A stretch of 64,000 bases of DNA from Haemophilus sp. CCUG 60358 (GTDB lineage: Bacteria; Pseudomonadota; Gammaproteobacteria; Enterobacterales; Pasteurellaceae). This document shows positions 41,545 through 49,499 of this stretch, piece by piece. The notes below the pieces were generated by a model, which worked only from the letters and a program-made list of their open reading frames with translations, was not told where the DNA came from and did not search any database. Position 1 is the stretch's first letter, and each line of letters opens with the position of its first letter. The stretch lies in NCBI RefSeq assembly GCF_001679485.1, contig NZ_LZOZ01000014.1:267484-331483 (forward strand). Direction: 5' to 3'. Position numbers and translations under genes: made by a program.

Positions 41545-43221
41545 ATGCTAACCCAACTTACCATCAATAATTTTGCAATTGTTCGTCAATTAGAGATTGA
41601 ATTGGCGAAAGGAATGTCTGTGATCACGGGGGAAACCGGCGCAGGAAAATCTATTGCTATTGATGCGTTGGGATTATGCTTGGGGCAGCGTATTGAAACT
41701 TCTATGGTTCGAGAAGGGCAGGAAAGAGCTGAAATCTGTGCCACGTTTTTTATTGAACCAACCAATCCTGCTTATCAATGGTTGCAAGAGCAAGAATTAC
41801 AAGATCCAGATAATCCCTCCGATTGTATTCTACGCCGCGTCATTAATGCAGATGGGCGTTCTAAAGCCTTTATCAATAGCACGCCCGTATCGGCTTCCCA
41901 ATTAAAAGAAATAGGACAATATCTTATTCATATTAATGGGCAGCACGCTTCACAATTATTATTGAAAAATGATTATCAGCTTCAGTTGGTGGATACATTT
42001 GCGCATCACAATGATTTACTCGCACAAATGCGAGAAGATTATCGAGCATGGAAAAATCTTCAAACGCAAGTTAAAAATTTCCAACAAAAAGTTGCCGAAA
42101 ATGAAGCGAAGAAACAACTTTTACAATATCAGGTAGAGGAATTGGATGAGTTTGCACTTCGTCCAAATGAATATTTAGAATTAGAAGAAGATCAACGTCG
42201 TCTATCAAATAGCGAACAGCTGACACAGTTATCACAATCAGCCTTACAGCTACTCAGTGAAAATGAGACCGTGAGTATCGATTCTATGCTTTATCGTGCG
42301 ACACAGTATATTGATGAATTAAGTGAGTTAGATCCTCGCTATGCTTCCGTCCAAACAATGTTGAATGATGCACTTATTCAAGTGCAAGAGGCGACAAGTG
42401 AAGTGCAGCATCTTGCTTCTCATATTGAGCAAGATCCGATGTTATTACAAGAGATTGAGCAACGTTTAGGGCAAGCTTTACAACTTGCACGTAAGCACAA
42501 TGTGAAACCAGAAGAATTGGTGGAGTGGCATCAAAAATTAAAAGCAGAATTGACCGCACTTTTAGATTTTTCAGAAAGTGAAGAGCGCCTGATTTTAGAA
42601 GAAAAAGCCGCCTTTGAGAAAATGCAACATACGGCAAAACAATTACATGAAAGCCGTTGCCAAGCTGCAGGGAAATTAGCACAGCAGGTTACACATTCTA
42701 TCAAAGGGCTTGCAATGGAGAATGCCGAGTTTTTCATTGAAGTGAATTCAGATTTAACTAAAGTGACGGCAAATGGGGCAGATAATATCGTCTTTACTTT
42801 ACGCAGTAATCTAGGACAGCAGGCACAACCGCTAGCAAAAGTGGCATCAGGTGGTGAGCTTTCTCGTATTTCATTAGCGATCCAAGTATTAACGTCCGAT
42901 CAATCGGCAATTCCAACGCTGATCTTTGATGAAGTTGATGTCGGTATTAGCGGTAAAACCGCGAGTGTAGTGGGTAAATTGTTGCGTCAATTAGGCGATA
43001 AGTGCCAAGTACTGTGTGTGACCCATTTACCACAAGTGGCGTGTCATGGGCATCATCAATTTAATGTTGAAAAATTTACTGTTGATGATAAAACAGAAAC
43101 CAAAATGACCGCACTTTCTCAAGAAGAACGCGTTCCTGCTCTTGCAAGATTACTCGGTGGCAGTGAAATTACGGATCTTGCTTTAGCGAATGCACAAGAG
43201 ATGTTGGATTTAGTCAAGTAA
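41545..43221 (+). CDS. recN: DNA repair protein RecN
   Basis: The start at 41545 follows AAGGAG and gives 558 residues. RecN is an SMC-like protein: the N-terminal GETGAGKSIAIDAL Walker A (about 31-44), a long coiled coil in the middle (about 160-360), and a C-terminal ASGGELSRISLAIQVL signature with TLIFDEVDVGISG Walker B. It holds broken DNA ends for recombinational repair. The SOS box upstream explains induction by damage. Uptake signals lie near 42551 and 43109. Confidence 0.97.
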   Translation: MLTQLTINNFAIVRQLEIELAKGMSVITGETGAGKSIAIDALGLCLGQRIETSMVREGQERAEICATFFIEPTNPAYQWLQEQELQDPDNPSDCILRRVINADGRSKAFINSTPVSASQLKEIGQYLIHINGQHASQLLLKNDYQLQLVDTFAHHNDLLAQMREDYRAWKNLQTQVKNFQQKVAENEAKKQLLQYQVEELDEFALRPNEYLELEEDQRRLSNSEQLTQLSQSALQLLSENETVSIDSMLYRATQYIDELSELDPRYASVQTMLNDALIQVQEATSEVQHLASHIEQDPMLLQEIEQRLGQALQLARKHNVKPEELVEWHQKLKAELTALLDFSESEERLILEEKAAFEKMQHTAKQLHESRCQAAGKLAQQVTHSIKGLAMENAEFFIEVNSDLTKVTANGADNIVFTLRSNLGQQAQPLAKVASGGELSRISLAIQVLTSDQSAIPTLIFDEVDVGISGKTASVVGKLLRQLGDKCQVLCVTHLPQVACHGHHQFNVEKFTVDDKTETKMTALSQEERVPALARLLGGSEITDLALANAQEMLDLVK

Positions 43222-43244
43222 AATGAGGCAAATGAATGGGCGTT

Positions 43245-43811
43245 TTATAGTTCATTCAATGCATTAATAACTCGAATTTCGTCAAACTGCTCAAGTTGTT
43301 CTTGTCTAATTTCAATTTCTTGAAGTTGACCGGATTGTAGTAAATATTCCCTTTGTGTGCCTTTTAATAAAGGGGTATTCGGTGTGAACCATTGAGTTCC
43401 GTTTCTAAAGGCGAGATTACCAATAGAGCAGTCTGTGACAAATCCCTCTTTAATAATAATGATTTCATCAGCCTCTCCCTTTTGTGCAAATAAGGTATTG
43501 ATAAGTTCACGGTCAGCATATTTGAGCGAATAATCAATTTCATTACAGACTATGGACTTGAATACACGATGTGTTTTAGGTGTATATTCAACGTATAAAA
43601 TTTTGGTTTGATGAGCGTTGTAGTCAATTCGACAGCGAACAAGCTTATTATGTAGCTTCTTAGGTACTTGAATTAGATCTAAAAGATTAAAAAAAGTGAT
43701 CGCACTTTTTCCATAATAAGTGATAAGGCTATGCTCATAGCGTGCTTGATGCAGAGCAATATTTTTAATTTTGCCATTTTCAATGGCGATGGTTTCAAAT
43801 AAAGGGAACAT
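43245..43811 (-). CDS. Aminodeoxychorismate lyase-like, aminotransferase class IV (PabC role)
   Basis: The 188-residue protein is shorter than E. coli PabC (269). It starts PLFETIAIENGKIKNIALHQARYEHSL, has the PLP lysine K97 (YSLKYADRELINTLF) and ends with FVTDCSIGNLAFRNGTQWFTP and TPLLKGTQRE. The class IV fold is clear; a PabC function is inferred from overlap with pabB (one base) and from the homologous HI1169-HI1170 arrangement as I recall it. Confidence 0.82.
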   Translation of the reverse strand: MFPLFETIAIENGKIKNIALHQARYEHSLITYYGKSAITFFNLLDLIQVPKKLHNKLVRCRIDYNAHQTKILYVEYTPKTHRVFKSIVCNEIDYSLKYADRELINTLFAQKGEADEIIIIKEGFVTDCSIGNLAFRNGTQWFTPNTPLLKGTQREYLLQSGQLQEIEIRQEQLEQFDEIRVINALNEL

Positions 43812-44785
43812 TACTTTTCCTTTTGGATTGGAAGGTAAACTTTGGCAATCAGCTCTTGATATTCGTCTTCAAGTTGGCTTTGAATGGTAATGCCACCACC
43901 ACTACGAAAATAAAATTTATCACCTCTTTGTTCAATAAAGCGAATTGCGACGGCACTATTTAGGTTTTCGCCATCAAAAATACCGAAAATTCCTGTGTAA
44001 TAACCTCGTTCTTGCTTTTCAGCTTGTTGTATAATGGAAACCGTTTTTTCTTTAGGCGCTCCGCTGATTGAGCCTGCAGGTAAAAGTGTGGCTAATATTG
44101 AGCCAATTTTATTTTGCCAATTATCTTCTAATTCACCGTAAATTTCTGAACTGGTTTGTAGTATTTCGCCTTGTTCTGTGTAAATACTATCGATGTAGCG
44201 AAAACGAGATACTTTGATATTTTGGGCAACCATTGCAAGATCATTACGCATTAAATCGACAATGGTGTAATGTTCTCGTTGCTCTTTTTCATCCTTTAAC
44301 AAATTAGCTTTGGCATTAGGCTGGCTCGCATCAATCGTTCCTTTCATAGGATAGGTGTAAATTTTGTTTTGTCGAATTTGCACAAAGGATTCAGGTGAAA
44401 AGCAGACAAATTGCTCCTTAAAAAGTAATTTATAAGGCGCCTCAACTGAATGGAAAATTTGGATTAAATCCCCATTTAATTTGATTTCGGTAGGATAAGT
44501 GAGATTGAGTAAATAGGAATTACCTTTTTGTAATTCGTGTTGAACAAGATGAAATCCTTGTTCATATTGATGTAATGTAATGGGTTTTTTATCAATGATA
44601 GACAAAGCAAAGTGCGGTTGATTTTCAGTGATATTTTTTACGCCTTGAATATCCCAAATCAGCCCTTTTTCAGTGCTTTCATCAAAAGAACAAATAAGCG
44701 GTTTCTTCTGTTCAAAATCAATTAAGAAGAAAAAAGGTTGGCGTAATGCACCATAAGTATTAGCTTGCTGAATAAATGTTTGCAT
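43811..44785 (-). CDS. pabB: Aminodeoxychorismate synthase component I (PabB)
   Basis: The 324-residue protein is a short PabB with little of the N-terminal domain found in the 453-residue E. coli form. The catalytic chorismate-binding domain is complete: YPMKGTIDAS (Lys), YTIVDLMRNDLAMVA, LLPAGSISGAPKEKT and EQERGYYTGIFGIFDG. It makes 4-amino-4-deoxychorismate for folate with an amidotransferase partner. The partner, encoded by the divergent gene at 44877, starts 91 bases away. Confidence 0.93.
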   Translation of the reverse strand: MQTFIQQANTYGALRQPFFFLIDFEQKKPLICSFDESTEKGLIWDIQGVKNITENQPHFALSIIDKKPITLHQYEQGFHLVQHELQKGNSYLLNLTYPTEIKLNGDLIQIFHSVEAPYKLLFKEQFVCFSPESFVQIRQNKIYTYPMKGTIDASQPNAKANLLKDEKEQREHYTIVDLMRNDLAMVAQNIKVSRFRYIDSIYTEQGEILQTSSEIYGELEDNWQNKIGSILATLLPAGSISGAPKEKTVSIIQQAEKQERGYYTGIFGIFDGENLNSAVAIRFIEQRGDKFYFRSGGGITIQSQLEDEYQELIAKVYLPIQKEK

Positions 44786-44876
44786 GGCTTGTAGATAAAA
44801 AAATAAAAAGGATTTTAACGCAGAATCGCTATAATGTTGAAATGAATTTAGTCACCGAATTATGGCACTAGCCCGT

Positions 44877-45452
44877 ATGAAAAAAATTTTAGTTATCAAT
44901 AACCATGATTCTTTTACTTATAATTTAGTGGATCTCATTCGCCAATTACAGGTGCGTTTTGATGTTGTAAGTGTTGAAGATTTATCATTAGATTGTGTAG
45001 AAGGTTATACACATATTTTAATTTCTCCAGGACCAGATGTTCCAAGCATGTATCCACAATTATTTGCGATGTTAGAACGATTTTATCAAACAAAGTCCAT
45101 TCTAGGGGTTTGCTTAGGACATCAAACCCTTTGTGAATTCTTTGGCGGAGAAATCTATAATTTGCCAAGTGTGCGCCATGGACAGAAACGCCGCTTAAAA
45201 GTGCGGTCAAATTCAGGCTTATTTTTAGGGCTTCCAGCCGAATTTGAAATAGGTCTTTATCATTCCTGGGCAGTACAAACAGAAAGTATGCCAGAGACAT
45301 TAGAAATTACAGCCGTTTGTGATGATGAAATCGTGATGGCAACACAGCACAAAAATTTACCTATTTTTTCTGTGCAATTTCATCCTGAGTCTTACATGTC
45401 AGAATTCGGCGAACAAGTGTTACAAAATTGGTTAAATTTCAAAAATACTTGA
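44877..45452 (+). CDS. Glutamine amidotransferase (PabA/TrpG family)
   Basis: The start at 44877 (191 residues, [16 protein letters not shown]) aligns with the family; 44862 is a possible earlier ATG, and neither has a good ribosome site. [15 protein letters not shown] contains the catalytic Cys, SVQFHPESY the His and Glu. It feeds ammonia to PabB, or less likely to TrpE. It is divergent from pabB, unlike the fused or operonic forms in many bacteria. An uptake signal is near 45199. Confidence 0.9.
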   Translation: MKKILVINNHDSFTYNLVDLIRQLQVRFDVVSVEDLSLDCVEGYTHILISPGPDVPSMYPQLFAMLERFYQTKSILGVCLGHQTLCEFFGGEIYNLPSVRHGQKRRLKVRSNSGLFLGLPAEFEIGLYHSWAVQTESMPETLEITAVCDDEIVMATQHKNLPIFSVQFHPESYMSEFGEQVLQNWLNFKNT

Positions 45453-45461
45453 TAGGAATGC

Positions 45462-45489
45462 TTGCTTATTAGTCAAAAAAGCGTATTAT
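45462..45489 (+). promoter_or_regulatory. Promoter of metK
   Basis: TTGCTT (45462-45467) and TATTAT (45484-45489) are 16 bp apart. The -10 box directly abuts the MetJ operator. Confidence 0.7.
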
Positions 45490-45513
45490 AGCCGTCTATA
45501 CGTCAATACATCC
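45490..45513 (+). promoter_or_regulatory. MetJ operator: three tandem met boxes
   Basis: Three adjacent 8-base boxes AGCCGTCT, ATACGTCA and ATACATCC follow the AGACGTCT consensus with one to three changes each. MetJ with S-adenosylmethionine binds tandem met boxes. The site covers the likely transcription start of metK, so product-mediated repression is expected. Confidence 0.82.
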
Positions 45514-45528
45514 AAAAGAAGAGAACTT

Positions 45529-46683
45529 ATGTCTAGCTATTTATTTACTTCTGAATCGGTTTCAGAAGGACATCCAGATAAGATTGCCGATCAAATTTCT
45601 GATGCGGTACTTGATGAAATTTTAAAACAAGATCCTAAAGCTCGTGTGGCTTGCGAAACCTATGTAAAAACAGGGATGGCGTTAGTCGGTGGTGAAATTA
45701 CGACATCAGCATGGGTTGATATTGAAAATCTCACTCGCCAAGTGATTTGTGATATTGGTTACAAACACTCAGAGATGGGGTTTGATGGTAATTCTTGTGC
45801 GGTATTAAATGCGATTGGTAAGCAATCATCTGATATTAACCAAGGTGTGGATCGTGAGAATCCATTAGATCAAGGTGCGGGTGACCAAGGGATCATGTTT
45901 GGTTATGCGACAAATGAAACCGAAGTCTTGATGCCTGCGGCGATTACTTATGCGCATCGTTTAATGGAAAAACAAGCAGAAGTACGTAAAAGCGGAAAAC
46001 TGGCCTGGTTACGCCCAGATGCGAAAAGCCAAGTGACTTTAAAATATGAAGATAACAAAATTGTGGGTGTGGATGCAGTAGTGCTTTCTACACAACATAG
46101 TGAAGAAGTCTCACAAAAAGAAATTTATGAAGGCGTGATGGAAGAAATCATCAAGCCAATTCTGCCAAGCGAATGGTTATCTCAACAAACAAAATATTTC
46201 ATTAACCCAACCGGTCGTTTTGTGATTGGTGGTCCAATGGGTGACTGTGGTTTAACGGGTCGTAAAATCATTGTTGATACATACGGCGGTGCAGCTCGTC
46301 ATGGTGGTGGTGCCTTCTCGGGTAAAGATCCATCAAAAGTAGACCGTTCAGCCGCTTATGCCGCGCGTTATGTGGCCAAAAATATTGTTGCAGCAGGTCT
46401 TGCAGATCGTTGTGAAATTCAACTTTCTTATGCAATTGGTGTGGCAGAGCCAACGTCGATCATGGTAGAAACCTTTGGTACAGGAAAAGTATCAAACGAA
46501 GTATTGGTTAAATTAGTGCGTGAATTCTTTGATTTACGTCCTTATGGTTTAATTAAAATGTTAAATTTAATTCAACCAATCTATCGCCAAACTGCCGCGT
46601 ATGGACACTTCGGTCGTGAACAATTCCCATGGGAAAAAGTAGATCGTGCAGAAGAATTACGTGCAGCAGCTGGTCTAAAATAA
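45529..46683 (+). CDS. metK: S-adenosylmethionine synthetase
   Basis: MetK (384 residues) makes SAM from methionine and ATP. The start [22 protein letters not shown] is the standard N-terminus, [12 protein letters not shown] is the ATP motif and [16 protein letters not shown] is the P-loop-like motif. AGAAGAG is the ribosome site. MetJ boxes precede it and a terminator follows. Confidence 0.98.
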   Translation: MSSYLFTSESVSEGHPDKIADQISDAVLDEILKQDPKARVACETYVKTGMALVGGEITTSAWVDIENLTRQVICDIGYKHSEMGFDGNSCAVLNAIGKQSSDINQGVDRENPLDQGAGDQGIMFGYATNETEVLMPAAITYAHRLMEKQAEVRKSGKLAWLRPDAKSQVTLKYEDNKIVGVDAVVLSTQHSEEVSQKEIYEGVMEEIIKPILPSEWLSQQTKYFINPTGRFVIGGPMGDCGLTGRKIIVDTYGGAARHGGGAFSGKDPSKVDRSAAYAARYVAKNIVAAGLADRCEIQLSYAIGVAEPTSIMVETFGTGKVSNEVLVKLVREFFDLRPYGLIKMLNLIQPIYRQTAAYGHFGREQFPWEKVDRAEELRAAAGLK

Positions 46684-46703
46684 GTAAATTAAATGTATAT
46701 GAT

Positions 46704-46728
46704 AAAAACCGCTAATTTAGCGGTTTTT
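46704..46728 (+). terminator. Terminator of metK
   Basis: AAAACCGCT (46705-46713) and AGCGGTTTT (46719-46727) pair around a 5-base loop, with Ts downstream. Confidence 0.85.
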
Positions 46729-46739
46729 GTTTACTGAAC

Positions 46740-47252
46740 ATGATGATGTCATCTCAAACTCAGTTTCGGCATTTAAAAATGCAGGTGCAGCGCAAACTTG
46801 CAGAGACATTACAATTGGCTGAAAATCACTTTCAACGAACATTTTCTGTTCCGACAATTAGTTATGAATTGCGAGGAGTTAAGGCTGGTGTTGCCTATTT
46901 ACAGAAAAATGAGATTAAATTTAACCGCACTTTGCTACTTGAGAATTCAGATGAATTTATTCGTCAGGTAGTTCCACACGAATTAGCTCATCTTATTGTG
47001 TATCAAGTATTTGGTCAGGTGAAACCGCATGGACAGGAATGGCAATCGGTGATGACACAGTTATTTAATCTCCCGGCTGATACTTGCCATCAATTTGATG
47101 TAGAGAATGTACAAGGCAAAATGTTTGCTTATCAATGTGAATGTCAGACTCATTACTTAACGATTCGGCGGCATAATCGTATTCAACGCGATAAAATTGC
47201 TTATTTATGCCGAAAATGTTACGAAAAATTGGTTTTTCATAGTGAAAATTAA
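46740..47252 (+). CDS. sprT: SprT-family zinc metalloprotease-like protein
   Basis: The 170-residue protein matches E. coli SprT in length and motifs: [21 protein letters not shown] with the HExxH-type zinc site (H-E-L-A-H), KPHGQEW, and a C-terminal zinc ribbon with C-x-C and C-x2-C. The start is one of three successive ATGs (46740, 46743, 46746), none with a ribosome site. A role resembling SPRTN proteases (protein-DNA cross-link repair) is inferred from family only. Confidence 0.88.
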   Translation: MMMSSQTQFRHLKMQVQRKLAETLQLAENHFQRTFSVPTISYELRGVKAGVAYLQKNEIKFNRTLLLENSDEFIRQVVPHELAHLIVYQVFGQVKPHGQEWQSVMTQLFNLPADTCHQFDVENVQGKMFAYQCECQTHYLTIRRHNRIQRDKIAYLCRKCYEKLVFHSEN

Positions 47253-47305
47253 TAAGCAGTATGGTATATTTTTAGTGTTTTCAATCAAATAACAGGGGTT
47301 ATCCA

Positions 47306-47824
47306 ATGAAAAAATCATTATTAGCTATCGTTGTCGGAGCATTAGCGGTTGCTTCAACTGCAAATGCAGGTTTATATGCAGAAGGCGATCTTGGTCTTTC
47401 AAGAACTAAATTAACCAATGGTGGTTCAAGCAAAACTAAAATTGAGCCACGTGTTGCAGTAGGTTACAAATTAGGTAATGTACGTGTAGCAGGTGATTAT
47501 ACTCATCACGGTAACTTCCAAGGCACTAAAGTTCAAGGTTTAGGCGCGACAGTATTCTATGACTTCGATACCAACTCTCAAATTGAACCTTATGTTGGTG
47601 CTCGTCTTGCGGCTAACCGTTTCAAATTTGAAGACCGCGCAGAACAACGTTATAAAAGCTCTTCTGAAACCAAAGTGGGTTATGGTGTAGTTGCGGGTGC
47701 TAAATATAAATTAGCAGACAAAGTGTATGCAAACGGTGGTTTAGAATATAACCGTTTAGGTAGCTTTGATGATACTAAAGTGAATAACTATGGCGCTAAA
47801 GTAGGTGTAGGTTACGAATTCTAA
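47306..47824 (+). CDS. Opacity-type outer-membrane beta-barrel protein
   Basis: The 172-residue protein has a signal peptide (1-21, ASTANA) and an eight-stranded barrel with alternating hydrophobic residues: YAEGDLGLSRTKL, VAVGYKLGNVRVAGDY, PYVGARLAANRF, KVGYGVVAGAKY, and C-terminal VGVGYEF with the terminal Phe needed for outer-membrane assembly. It resembles opacity/OmpA-barrel proteins of Haemophilus. Adhesion or immune interaction is a family role, unproven here. Confidence 0.85.
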   Translation: MKKSLLAIVVGALAVASTANAGLYAEGDLGLSRTKLTNGGSSKTKIEPRVAVGYKLGNVRVAGDYTHHGNFQGTKVQGLGATVFYDFDTNSQIEPYVGARLAANRFKFEDRAEQRYKSSSETKVGYGVVAGAKYKLADKVYANGGLEYNRLGSFDDTKVNNYGAKVGVGYEF

Positions 47825-47836
47825 TTTCCCTTTTGA

Positions 47837-47869
47837 AAAGTGCGGTTGATTTTCACCGTACTTTTTTCT
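47837..47869 (+). terminator. Terminator of the opacity-type gene
   Basis: AAAAGTGCGGT and ACCGTACTTTT pair with one wobble, followed by T. The left arm is a perfect uptake signal. Confidence 0.8.
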
Positions 47870-47927
47870 TTTGGGTATAAAAGTTTGTATCGTGTTAATC
47901 TATTTGTGATTAATTCATGTAGCAGTT

Positions 47928-47967
47928 AAAATCCTCGTTCTAAATGAAATCGAGGATTTTTTATTTT
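47928..47967 (+). terminator. Second hairpin with T tract before yffB
   Basis: AAAATCCTCG (47928-47937) and CGAGGATTTT (47951-47960) pair around a 13-base loop, then TTATTTTT. It may end read-through or a short transcript; no promoter was recognised between the two terminators. Confidence 0.65.
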
Positions 47968-47980
47968 TAGAGGTGAGAAT

Positions 47981-48325
47981 ATGATTATCGTTTATGGTAT
48001 TAAAAACTGCGATACAGTGAAAAAAGCGTTGAAGTGGTTAACTGAACATAATATTGAACATAAATTACATGATTACCGAGTTGATGGATTAGATGCTCAG
48101 TTCTTGCAACAAGCAGAAGCACAATTTGGTTGGGACAATTTAGTCAATAAACGTAGCACAACGTGGCGTAATCTTGATGAAAAAGTGAAAAATACGCTAT
48201 CAAAATCTACCGCACTTTCCGTATTAGCTAAAAATCCAACGTTAATTAAACGCCCGATTATTTTACAAGATGAAAAGGCATTGATTGGCTTTAACGAAAA
48301 AGAATATATCGCAGCATTTAAGTAG
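47981..48325 (+). CDS. yffB: ArsC/Spx-family thioredoxin-fold reductase YffB
   Basis: The 114-residue protein has the ArsC-like start IVYGIKNCDTVKKALKWL with C10, followed by DYRVDGLD, LVNKRSTTWRNL and PTLIKRPII. YffB in other species is thought to act on glutathione thiols. In E. coli and, as I recall, H. influenzae it is directly followed by dapE; here about 3.2 kb intervene. GAGGTGAG precedes the ATG. Confidence 0.92.
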   Translation: MIIVYGIKNCDTVKKALKWLTEHNIEHKLHDYRVDGLDAQFLQQAEAQFGWDNLVNKRSTTWRNLDEKVKNTLSKSTALSVLAKNPTLIKRPIILQDEKALIGFNEKEYIAAFK

Positions 48326-48394
48326 AAGGATTTATTTTTACTGTTTATCTACTTATTAGAACTACTAATTTTGATTAAAAAAGAAAATATAAAA

Positions 48395-48841
48395 ATGAAT
48401 AATGAACAACAAAGTGAACAGCAAAAAGCTATACGACGTTTTTTTATTGGGAGTTTTTTTATTGCATTATTGTGCGCTGCTGTCGTTGATTTATTTCTTG
48501 CTTCAATGGATCACGGCTCAGATGACGTGGTATGGGTATTTTTTTATACTTTTTTTATCGTATTTATACCTAGTGCGATTACAACGTTTGTTTTTTACAT
48601 CACTCAGGAAAAAGCAAGTAGCTACTATTCGCGGTATTTGTTACTGGCATTTTTGATGCCACCCTTTTTAATTCCGATCCTGACCACATTATTCGATTTG
48701 ATTTATTTAAACAGTTGGCATGATGCTATTGATACGCTTGTAGAGTATTATCTAACGCACGGTATTTTGGCTTGTATATTGGGAGTAGCTCAACTGGTGT
48801 TAGCACAAGCGTGTTTTATAAAAATATGGGACACACAGTAA
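48395..48841 (+). CDS. Small membrane protein, copy 1 of a tandem pair
   Basis: The start at 48395 (148 residues, MNNEQQSEQ) is preferred to a TTG at 48371. The protein is not recognised. It has four predicted transmembrane segments (about residues 17-37, 45-68, 85-105 and 125-143), joined by EKASSYYSRYLL. It is paralogous to the next gene (RRFFIGSFFIALLCA; EKAS-YY-RYLL-AF-MP; ILGVAQLVLA). The DNA at their 5' ends is almost identical, so the duplication is recent or homogenised. Codon use is AT-rich compared with neighbours. Confidence 0.75.
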   Translation: MNNEQQSEQQKAIRRFFIGSFFIALLCAAVVDLFLASMDHGSDDVVWVFFYTFFIVFIPSAITTFVFYITQEKASSYYSRYLLLAFLMPPFLIPILTTLFDLIYLNSWHDAIDTLVEYYLTHGILACILGVAQLVLAQACFIKIWDTQ

Positions 48842-48927
48842 CCTCTTAACCTTGTTCTTTATTAAAGCTGGAGGCTTTCTTATCTGCTTATTAGAGTTAT
48901 TAATTTTATTTGAAAGGAAATATAAAG

Positions 48928-49329
48928 ATGAATAATGCATTACAAAAGACTATACCACGTTTTTTTATTGGGAGTTTTTTTATTGCATTATTATGTGCAG
49001 TCATTATTTCTGAGTTTGTTGGAGATGCATTTTTTCTTTCTTTTCTTATTTCATTTATACCAGGGGTGATGACAACACTTATCTTTTTTGTTACTCGGGA
49101 AAAAGCAAGTCGCTACTATGGGCGGTATTTATTGGTGGCATTTTTTATGCCTTTTTTAATCCCTATTATCGTCGGATTATCTTTGCATTTTGTTGATTTA
49201 GATTGGAATAGCACTGTTGACACCATTATAGGTGCTTATTTTTTATTAGGTCTTCCTTGCGCTATTTTAGGGATAGTTCAATTGGTGTTAGCTGTCGTAT
49301 GTTTGCCAGAAATGCATCGTAAAGTGTAA
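48928..49329 (+). CDS. Small membrane protein, copy 2 of a tandem pair
   Basis: The start at 48928 has AAAGGA upstream and gives 133 residues. It shares RFFIGSFFIALLCA, EKASRYYGRYLL and CAILGIVQLVLA with the preceding gene but lacks about 15 residues in the first loop. Four transmembrane segments are predicted. No catalytic motif is seen. It lies 170 bases upstream of the copper-type TonB receptor, so a role in that uptake route is possible but unproven. Confidence 0.75.
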   Translation: MNNALQKTIPRFFIGSFFIALLCAVIISEFVGDAFFLSFLISFIPGVMTTLIFFVTREKASRYYGRYLLVAFFMPFLIPIIVGLSLHFVDLDWNSTVDTIIGAYFLLGLPCAILGIVQLVLAVVCLPEMHRKV

Positions 49330-49499
49330 TCTTTTCACCTTGCATTTTGTTTTTAATAAGAATAAGATTCATTACAGTGTTATTGCAAATTCAATCACTG
49401 ATGTGATAAATATTTCATAGCAGTTGGTTATTTGTTTGGAATTGTTTATGTGATTGAATTGTAACTTTTCTTAATTAATTGCCAAACAAAGGATTGATT

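Noticed and set aside
49330..49499. CRP- or Fur-type operator in front of the copper receptor
   Set aside because: TGTGATAAATATTTCAT and TGTGATTGAATTGTAA have only one good half-site each, and no clear palindrome was found.
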